DNA of 13,108 nucleotides, taken from contig CANCOG010000075.1 of NCBI GenBank assembly GCA_947379685.1, positions 1 to 13,108 on the forward strand, written 5' to 3'. The notes below the pieces were generated by a model. It was given only the letters and a program-made list of their open reading frames with translations. It had not been told where the DNA came from and searched no databases. The translations under genes were made by a program, and so were the position numbers. The number at the start of each line of letters is the position of its first letter. The stretch's first letter is position 1. Positions 8,201-13,108 of this stretch are shown here, one piece after another. Source of the DNA: Flavipsychrobacter stenotrophus. GTDB lineage: Bacteria; Bacteroidota; Bacteroidia; Chitinophagales; Chitinophagaceae.

Positions 8201-10414
8201 AGTCAGACCAGAAGCAAGTGTGCTTCCGACTGTTGAAAGTGTAAATGGTACAGTAGGACAAGCAGTTCCAACGCTCGAAACTGTGGTTCCACCGGTTGGC
8301 GTACCGGTACAAGGAGGCAATGGAACAATATTAACTGTATAGTCCCTTGCTTCTCCGTACAATGTTGCACCACAGGGGTCAATTGACGGGTAGGCACCTC
8401 CGGTAGGCTGGTAAACATGGCAAACCCTCATCCTGTGCGAACCCAATGTCGAAGTCGCGGCAGAAAGAGTAAAGGTATCATAGGCAGTAGCTGTTAATGC
8501 AGCATAGCCAGACATGCCAGTTATCGCTTCGCTCGTTTCAAAAACGCCGTTATCACTAAAGTCAATCCAAACCTGATTTGAAAGCGTATAGGCATAACTT
8601 GAAGTAGAAGAAACGATTGTATCAGTATAAAACCTGGTCTGCATATATGTCGTCGACATATACGTATGATCCTGATATCCTGAACCATCGCAGGCTACAT
8701 CGTCCATAATATAGGTACCAAATTCTCCACCAGTGTGGAAAGAAGACATAGCAAAATTATAGGTAGAGCAAGAAATTGCAGCATTTGAATAAGATGGTGT
8801 ACAATAGCAATACGGTAGATAATTCACCCGAACTCCAGGAGTACTGTCATAACCTCCAGTTGTAGTACAGGCTATCCTGCACTTATAAAACATGGTGTCT
8901 GTTTCCGTAAGTGTATACGTGTAATTGGTAGCGCCTGTAATTGGAGTCCATGTAGCACTATCAGTTGAAGAATACCATTGAAAAGCCAATGAGCCTGAAA
9001 CCGAAAATCCAGTATCAGTCAATGTAAAAGGTGTTGAAGGACAGGCTAATCCAGTTGATGATATTGCATTTCCCGGAGTAGGAGTGCCAGTACAAGGTGG
9101 CAGGGCAACTATGTTAACCGAATAGTCACGAACTTCGCCATAATTGTAAGTTGGACAAGGGTCTAAAGAGGGATATGAAGGAATACCGGAATAATAAGAT
9201 ACTTCTACCCTCATACGATGAATACCAGGTGCAGCTGTAATAGGAACGGTAAGGTTATATGGAGTTGCATATGATACATTATTTGCTCCTCCAACTGACT
9301 CAGACGTCTCAAAGGTGCCATTATCACTCAAATCAATCCAGGTTTGGGTATTCATGGTATAACTTCCCATTGTTACAGTTGGGATATAGTTGACACTTTG
9401 CATTAACGAGCAGACAAGCGAAGTTTTGTCCAGATAACCAGTTCCGTCACATGAAGATACATCGTGAATTGAAGTTCCGGAATAGCCATTTAATTTATAA
9501 TCCGTGATATCCATCGCATACAAAGTACATGCATAGGAAGCAAACGTATAAGATGGAGAACAATAACAAGCACTGATATAGTCTACAAATACATTGGAGG
9601 AAGTTGTTGTACCTCCACTTGCAGTACAAATTACAACACAATGATAATAATATGCTGCTGATTCAGTAGTGCTGTATGTGGGGGTGGTAGCTCCGGTAAT
9701 TGGTGAGTAAGTTCCGCCACTGGTGGTACATCTGTACCATTGGAACGTCATACCTCCGGAAGTAGTCATACCAGAAAGGCTAAGTGTAAAAACGTAAGAA
9801 GGGCAAGCCAGCGCCGTTGTTGACACCGCAGTTCCGGCAGTCGGCGTTCCAGAACAGGGAGGTAATGGCACTATCCTCACACGATAGTCCCTGGCTTCAC
9901 CATACGTATATCCAGATGCACATGGATCCATCGAAGGGTAAACTCCCGAGTAAATATCGCTTGTTACAACTCGCATGCGATGGAAGCCAACAGCAGCGCC
10001 ATAAGGAATACCAATAGTAAAAGTGGACGAAGAACTATATCCGTTCAACCCACCAACTCTTTCGCTTGTCTCCCAAGTGCTATTGTTATTGAAGTCAATC
10101 CACACCTGGCAATTTTCAGAGGGATAGGACGAATAGCTGGAAATCGATGCTGTATAGGTTCCATTTTGCTGATATACAGCAGAATCACCTGCAGTTGAAT
10201 AAAAATCCTGGTAGCCGGTGCCTGTACAGGATGCATAGTCGGCAATGGCGGCCGATGTATAACTGGCAGATGTGAAACTACCTATGCCATAACCATAATA
10301 GGAACAACCGTAACCTGCTGAAGTATATCCGGGTGTGCATTGGCTCAGGGCCATGTGAGGAGCTATTATCACTGATAGGATCGATAATAGGATTAGAATA
10401 GCTGACTTTTTCAT
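5216..10414 (-). CDS. Giant T9SS-exported GEVED/Ig-like repeat protein (gene 2, complete, 1732 aa)
   Basis: This is the only complete copy. Residues 1-25 form a signal peptide ending ALSQ. GEVED/Ig units lie at 26-282, 283-535, 536-798 and 799-1055. Each GEVED part has an acidic WID(F/Y/L) loop rich in N, D and G (possible calcium binding, by inference), then HRMR, DPC and G(E/D)(A/V)RDY. Each Ig part starts PPC or PGC, with a central QW and paired cysteines. Big_2-like domains with SxGVVTG and ITYT-type motifs span about 1056-1278. Four Ig/PKD-like domains span about 1279-1635, three of them with a P-x-NGD motif. The end (1648-1732) is a T9SS type A sorting domain: PNPNHGAFTI, ITDMLGQVV, then NGMYMLSV and a basic-hydrophobic tail. 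In Bacteroidota such proteins cross the outer membrane by T9SS and are anchored or released. The start lacks a Shine-Dalgarno sequence, but the signal peptide fixes it; the stop is TAG. It has its own promoter-like block and terminator. An adhesin or matrix role is inferred. Confidence 0.97.
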   Translation of the reverse strand: MKKSAILILLSILSVIIAPHMALSQCTPGYTSAGYGCSYYGYGIGSFTSASYTSAAIADYASCTGTGYQDFYSTAGDSAVYQQNGTYTASISSYSSYPSENCQVWIDFNNNSTWETSERVGGLNGYSSSSTFTIGIPYGAAVGFHRMRVVTSDIYSGVYPSMDPCASGYTYGEARDYRVRIVPLPPCSGTPTAGTAVSTTALACPSYVFTLSLSGMTTSGGMTFQWYRCTTSGGTYSPITGATTPTYSTTESAAYYYHCVVICTASGGTTTSSNVFVDYISACYCSPSYTFASYACTLYAMDITDYKLNGYSGTSIHDVSSCDGTGYLDKTSLVCSLMQSVNYIPTVTMGSYTMNTQTWIDLSDNGTFETSESVGGANNVSYATPYNLTVPITAAPGIHRMRVEVSYYSGIPSYPSLDPCPTYNYGEVRDYSVNIVALPPCTGTPTPGNAISSTGLACPSTPFTLTDTGFSVSGSLAFQWYSSTDSATWTPITGATNYTYTLTETDTMFYKCRIACTTTGGYDSTPGVRVNYLPYCYCTPSYSNAAISCSTYNFAMSSFHTGGEFGTYIMDDVACDGSGYQDHTYMSTTYMQTRFYTDTIVSSTSSYAYTLSNQVWIDFSDNGVFETSEAITGMSGYAALTATAYDTFTLSAATSTLGSHRMRVCHVYQPTGGAYPSIDPCGATLYGEARDYTVNIVPLPPCTGTPTGGTTVSSVGTACPTVPFTLSTVGSTLASGLTYQWYRSTSGTTGTWSAISGATGASCSTTETGGTYFCRRIVCTSSSGVDTSTPVFVAYISYCYCSPSYAAAALACGTYNMGTSKYTIVGVAGTMINDNTSCNGTTNYENLTSMSVSLLQGSTDTARIYNHAASGVNMSVQTWIDYNNDGNFTSGESVGGGNSYHDSLTYSLVIPSTAAIGAHRMRTVTTYDGSGYYYPTLDPCTSGYSLGDARDYMVNIVLPGCTSTPSGGSVATSATYGCTSFTPSLTLSGASTGSGILYQWEVSSTGSTWTAVAGATLDHYTPTVTSNIYYRCILTCSYTSTSGTATPVYLTISPAPTTPSGPSYVCSGASTSAFTSSPSGGSWTSGSSAIATIDAATGVVTGVATGVANITYTLASGCYSIATIYVNPSPFAITGYPAMCAGGTTTLADASAGGTWGSSNPSIATVSASGVVTGLTAGTVTISYTLSTGCSSTASSATRTVTVNPNPSAILGSYSICLGSTTALTSATSGGVWTTSASSVASVNTSGVTSGLSIGTADITYTSPSTGCNTSATVSVIPIVTPTLSVSAAPGYTVCSGTSVTFTSSTTYPGTSPVFVWSVNGTIVGGAPTYTYAPANGDLISCWFQSSTGCATPDTMRASVSMTVHPSLAPSVSISTGVGDTICLGSTATITATPVGGGTAPVYHWWVNGSTAGSTAGSYSYTPANGDVITCRLYSNDICRLADSGSTTKTLTVFAIATPAVGLVSSLGPIVCDGSTVTYTATPSAGGTAPVYVWHVNSSLVGSSLSTYSYSPVNGDNVSVMMTSNFPCITTATANNSMLMTVEANVTPIGTVSVSPGYIVLPGSFATFTSTITSGGGTYPTYQWTRNGASITGATNSTFSTNVLYDGDVICCIVTNNDPCSGSTTFNCINITVGTNVGVNEVNPVISDVTVSPNPNHGAFTIKGALGISSDELVNMEITDMLGQVVYSNKATARAGQLNESILLNGSIANGMYMLSVKSDHVSKVFHFVIEQ
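7250..10339 (-). repeat. Array of four GEVED/Ig-like coding units in gene 2
   Basis: The units lie at 9569-10339, 8810-9568, 8021-8809 and 7250-8020. Each is about 253-263 codons: a GEVED domain with WID, HRMR, DPC and RDY motifs, then a disulfide-type Ig domain, joined by a short (S/Y)xCYC(S/T)PSY linker. Lengths match those of gene 1 closely (257, 253, 263 and 257 codons against 257, 255, 263 and 257), so orthologous positions are clear. Confidence 0.88.
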
Positions 10415-10432
10415 AGAACTTGTGATTAGAGT

Positions 10433-10461
10433 TAAAATTGGTTTGTTTTCAGGATAGAATT
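10433..10461 (-). promoter_or_regulatory. Conserved 29-nt leader element of gene 2
   Basis: This is the counterpart of the gene 1 leader element, differing at one base (A instead of G in the minus-strand A-rich centre). It lies between the putative promoter and the ATG at the same offsets. The function is unknown; conservation against a diverged background is the only evidence. Confidence 0.45.
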
Positions 10462-10480
10462 TGGTTCAAGTAAAGTTTTC

Positions 10481-10511
10481 GCTATAAAATTAAATAACAT
10501 TTTTTGACTAA
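10481..10511 (-). promoter_or_regulatory. Putative Bacteroidota-type promoter of gene 2
   Basis: The minus strand carries TTAGTC (complement of 10506-10511), a 19-bp spacer and TATAGC (complement of 10481-10486), aligned with the block upstream of gene 1. Similarity to gene 1 ends just upstream of it (near 10515), so this looks like the edge of the conserved control region. Box identity is inferred from conservation and spacing, not from an exact consensus match. Confidence 0.5.
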
Positions 10512-11086
10512 CAACGAATTTGACCTTATGTTTCAGAAAAAACGCTTAAAAAAAATAAAATATAAACTACCGATTAAAAAGAAATGGCCTGAAAGAGTCA
10601 ATACACAAAATCGAAGTCAAATTTGTCCATTGCTACTCTAGTAACCGCTATTCTAAAAATAAACCCCTTTTGATCAATGCCCGTTACACCAGTGTAATCA
10701 ATTGCTGCAAAAATTCCAATTCACTACACATTAATAATACCACGCGTTTGTATTGAGTCGAAATTTTGAAGTAAAAAAGGATGTATTTGCCGAATACAAA
10801 TACAATTATTTAAAGAATAGAAATGAACTCCTAAACCATCCCTAACTATAAAAATAACATGCCCGTCAAAAAAATATTCGCCCGACTCACCGTCCCCTAC
10901 CCTGCAGTCGCGGCAGGCCAGCATTACACAGAAAAACGATGTTTGACCACCCACCGTCTGAGGATACTTAATCACAGGCGCCATTTCCATTTCCGCCCAC
11001 TTTATTTTACTGTGCTATAGAAATAGCACTAAACATTATAGAGTTTAAATAAAAGGATATCCACCTGTGATAATACACCAAAATAA

Positions 11087-11118
11087 AGCGCCCGTTTCAA
11101 GTGAATGAAACGGACGCT
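11087..11118 (-). terminator. Intrinsic terminator of gene 3
   Basis: A 13-bp stem (11087-11099 with 11106-11118) has the same 6-nt loop as the gene 2 terminator and lies 26 nt after the TAA stop. The single imperfect pair is C/A on the plus strand but G-U in the minus-strand RNA, so the hairpin stays fully paired in the leftward transcript. The tail TTATTTT follows. It is clearly homologous to the terminator of gene 2. Confidence 0.85.
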
Positions 11119-11144
11119 CTGGTATCAACAAAAATTGAAAACTC

Positions 11145-13108
11145 TTATTGCTCAATCACAAAGTGGAAAACCTTGCTTACATGGTCAGACTTAACACTGA
11201 GCATATACATACCATTTGCAATTGTACCATTCAACTGAACTGACTCGTTCAATTGACCAGCCCTTGCTGTTGCTTTGCTACTGAAAACAACCTGACCAAG
11301 CATGTCAGTAATTTCCATATTCACCAACTCATCAGAAGAAATGCCCAATGTACCCTTGATGGTAAATGCACCATGGTTCGGGTTAGGTAATACTGTTACA
11401 TCGCTTACTGTTGGATTTACTTCAGTTACACCAACATTGGTACCTACAATAATGTTTATGCAGTTGAACGTTGTTGAACCGCTGCAAGGATCATTGTTGG
11501 TAACTACACAGCAAATCACGTCGCCAGTATACAACACATTTGTTGTATAGGTCGAATTTGTAGCTCCGGTAATGTTTGCTCCGTTCCTTGTCCACTGGTA
11601 AGTAGGATATGTACCGCCACCGCTGGTGAGCGTACTTGTGAAAGTTGCAAATGAACCTGGCAATACAATGTAACCAGGAGAAACACTAACTGTACCTATT
11701 GGGGTAACGTTTGCTTCAACTGTCATCAACATTGAATTATTGGCAACTGCAGTAGTAATGCAAGGGAAATTACTTGTCATCATTACACTAACTGTATCAC
11801 CATTTAATGGAGTATAAGAGTAAGTAGGTGTACTTGAACCAACTACACTGCTGTTTACATGCCACAGATAAGTAGGAGCTGTACCACCTGCTGCAGGTGT
11901 AGCAGTGTAAGTTACCGTGCTGCCATCACAAACAATAGGACCGAGGCTCGATACCAAACCAACTGACGGAGTCGCAATTGCAAATACGGTAAGTGTTTTG
12001 GTTGTAGAACCTGAGTCAGCCAGACGACAGATATCATTACTGTAAAGGCGACAAACAATAACATCACCATTTGCTGGAGTATAACTGTAAGTGCCTGCAG
12101 TTGAACCAACTGTTGAACCGTTAACCCACCAATGATAGACTGGTGCTGTGCCACCACCTACCGGACTAGCAGTAATTGTAGCCGAAGTACCCAGGCACAA
12201 AGTATCACCTACACCAGTTGAGATGGAAACTGAAGGTGCAAGCGATGGATGCACGGTCATACTTACTGAAGAACGCATTGTATCAGGAGTAGCACAACCT
12301 GCGCTGCTCTGGAACCAGCAGCTGATCAGATCACCATTAGCTGGTGCATATGTATAAGAAGGAGCACCACCTACTATTGTACCATTCACACTCCATACAA
12401 ATATTGGAGAAGTGCCAGGGTAAGTAGTTGAAGAGGTAAAGGTAACTGACGTACCAGAGCAAACAGTATAACCCGGAGTAGCAGAAACACTAAGTGTTGG
12501 CGTTACAATTGGATTGACTGTTACTGTCGCTGATGTAAAGCAACCTGAAGATGGCGACGTATAAGTGATATCAGCTGTACCAACTGTTAATCCTGACGTT
12601 ACACCAGTTGTACTAACAGAAGCTATTGAAGATGCGCTCGTTGTCCACACGCCACCTGACGTCGCAGATGTTAATGCAGAAGTCGAACCTAAACAGATAG
12701 AATATGACCCAAGGATCGCACTTGGATTTGGGTTGACCGTAACGGTCCTGGTAGCAGAAGATGCTGTACTTGCGCAACCGGTCGACAATGTATAAGATAT
12801 AGTCACTGTTCCTGCAGTTATTCCAGTAACAACACCTGAAGTACTAACAGTAGCAACTGATGGGTTGGAACTGCTCCAGGTACCACCGGTAGATGCATCT
12901 GCGAGAGTAGTAGTAGCACCAGCACACATAGTTGGGTAACCAGTAATTGCGAAAGGTGACGGATTTACATATATTGTTGCTATTGAATAGCAACCCGAAG
13001 ACAGTGTGTAAGTAATATTTGCAACGCCTGTAGCAACGCCGGTAACAACACCAGAAGTAGTATTAGCTGTAGCAATTGAGGGGCTGCCAGAAGACCAGGT
13101 ACCACCTG
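11145..13108 (-). CDS. T9SS-exported Ig-like repeat protein (gene 3, 5' end missing)
   Basis: The frame ends with TAA at 11145-11147 and stays open through the right edge, giving 653 codons of a longer protein. It aligns without gaps to residues about 1079-1732 of gene 2: the tail of the first Big_2-like domain, two more Big_2-like domains, four Ig/PKD-like domains (from about 12509 leftward) and a T9SS type A sorting domain from about 11402 to the stop. The sorting domain is almost identical to that of gene 2, with PNPNHGAFTI, GQVVF and NGMYMLSV visible. An internal ATG at 12927-12929 sits in the middle of a Big_2 domain (M-C-A-G) and is not the real start. By homology, the missing 5' part should carry a signal peptide and GEVED/Ig units, but their number cannot be seen. 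Domains and family are secure; the function (surface adhesion or matrix) is inferred. Confidence 0.95.
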   Translation of the reverse strand, partial: GGTWSSGSPSIATANTTSGVVTGVATGVANITYTLSSGCYSIATIYVNPSPFAITGYPTMCAGATTTLADASTGGTWSSSNPSVATVSTSGVVTGITAGTVTISYTLSTGCASTASSATRTVTVNPNPSAILGSYSICLGSTSALTSATSGGVWTTSASSIASVSTTGVTSGLTVGTADITYTSPSSGCFTSATVTVNPIVTPTLSVSATPGYTVCSGTSVTFTSSTTYPGTSPIFVWSVNGTIVGGAPSYTYAPANGDLISCWFQSSAGCATPDTMRSSVSMTVHPSLAPSVSISTGVGDTLCLGTSATITASPVGGGTAPVYHWWVNGSTVGSTAGTYSYTPANGDVIVCRLYSNDICRLADSGSTTKTLTVFAIATPSVGLVSSLGPIVCDGSTVTYTATPAAGGTAPTYLWHVNSSVVGSSTPTYSYTPLNGDTVSVMMTSNFPCITTAVANNSMLMTVEANVTPIGTVSVSPGYIVLPGSFATFTSTLTSGGGTYPTYQWTRNGANITGATNSTYTTNVLYTGDVICCVVTNNDPCSGSTTFNCINIIVGTNVGVTEVNPTVSDVTVLPNPNHGAFTIKGTLGISSDELVNMEITDMLGQVVFSSKATARAGQLNESVQLNGTIANGMYMLSVKSDHVSKVFHFVIEQ

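Larger units (their letters stand above)
10415..11144. other. Intergenic region between genes 3 and 2
   Basis: This is 730 bp. It holds the gene 2 leader and promoter block (to about 10515) and the gene 3 terminator (11087-11118). The middle is AT-rich except for a more GC-rich patch at about 10860-11000, which includes a small hairpin (CCTGC at 10901-10905 with GCAGG at 10913-10917). A second 7-bp stem with a 4-nt loop lies at 11012-11029. A minus-strand frame of 88 codons (10724-10990) covers the patch; its composition is unlike the neighbouring genes and it has no recognisable domain, so I do not call it a gene. Confidence 0.7.

Noticed and set aside
10724..10990. Minus-strand frame of 88 codons in the intergenic region
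   Set aside because: No recognisable domain, composition unlike its neighbours, and no homolog in the other spacer. The GGCGGA before its second ATG is weak support. It is kept only as part of the GC-islet observation.
11145..12929. A 594-codon protein starting at the ATG at 12927-12929
   Set aside because: The ATG lies inside a Big_2-like domain, and the frame stays open to the right edge with homologous sequence, so this is an internal methionine of a truncated larger gene.

Overview
The window holds one kind of gene. Three very large, tandem, paralogous cell-surface or secreted proteins are all encoded on the minus strand: gene 1 (1..4741, 3' end cut off by the left edge), gene 2 (5216..10414, complete, 1732 aa) and gene 3 (11145..13108, 5' end cut off by the right edge). 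Transcription runs right to left. I see no convincing gene on the plus strand, and no tRNA, rRNA, CRISPR array or insertion sequence.

Gene 2 shows the full architecture: a Sec signal peptide, four ~255-residue units each made of a GEVED-type domain plus an Ig-like domain, three bacterial Ig-like (Big_2-type) domains, four further Ig/PKD-like domains with a recurring NGD motif, and a type IX secretion system (T9SS) type A C-terminal sorting domain. Gene 1 has the same order but five GEVED/Ig units. Gene 3 is visible only from the first Big_2 domain to the sorting domain. The T9SS signal, the GEVED domains, the AT-rich intergenic DNA, the lack of clear Shine-Dalgarno sequences and a -33/-7-like promoter with 19-bp spacing point to the phylum Bacteroidota. 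A Chitinophagaceae or related environmental lineage is plausible, but that is inference.

Two intergenic regions (4742..5215 and 10415..11144) separate the genes. Genes 1 and 2 share a promoter-like block and a 29-nt leader element at exactly the same distances from their start codons. Genes 2 and 3 share a hairpin terminator shortly after their stop codons. Each gene therefore looks like its own transcription unit, duplicated with its control signals, rather than part of an operon. The interiors of the two intergenic regions are not alike.

The most interesting points are the copy-number difference in the GEVED/Ig array (one extra 262-residue unit in gene 1, with an altered cysteine pattern), the mosaic sequence relations among the three copies, and an exact 119-bp identity between the left edge of the window and gene 3. 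That identity may be gene conversion or a repeat-induced assembly break. The likely role is extracellular adhesion, matrix or surface-layer function. No enzymatic domain is visible.
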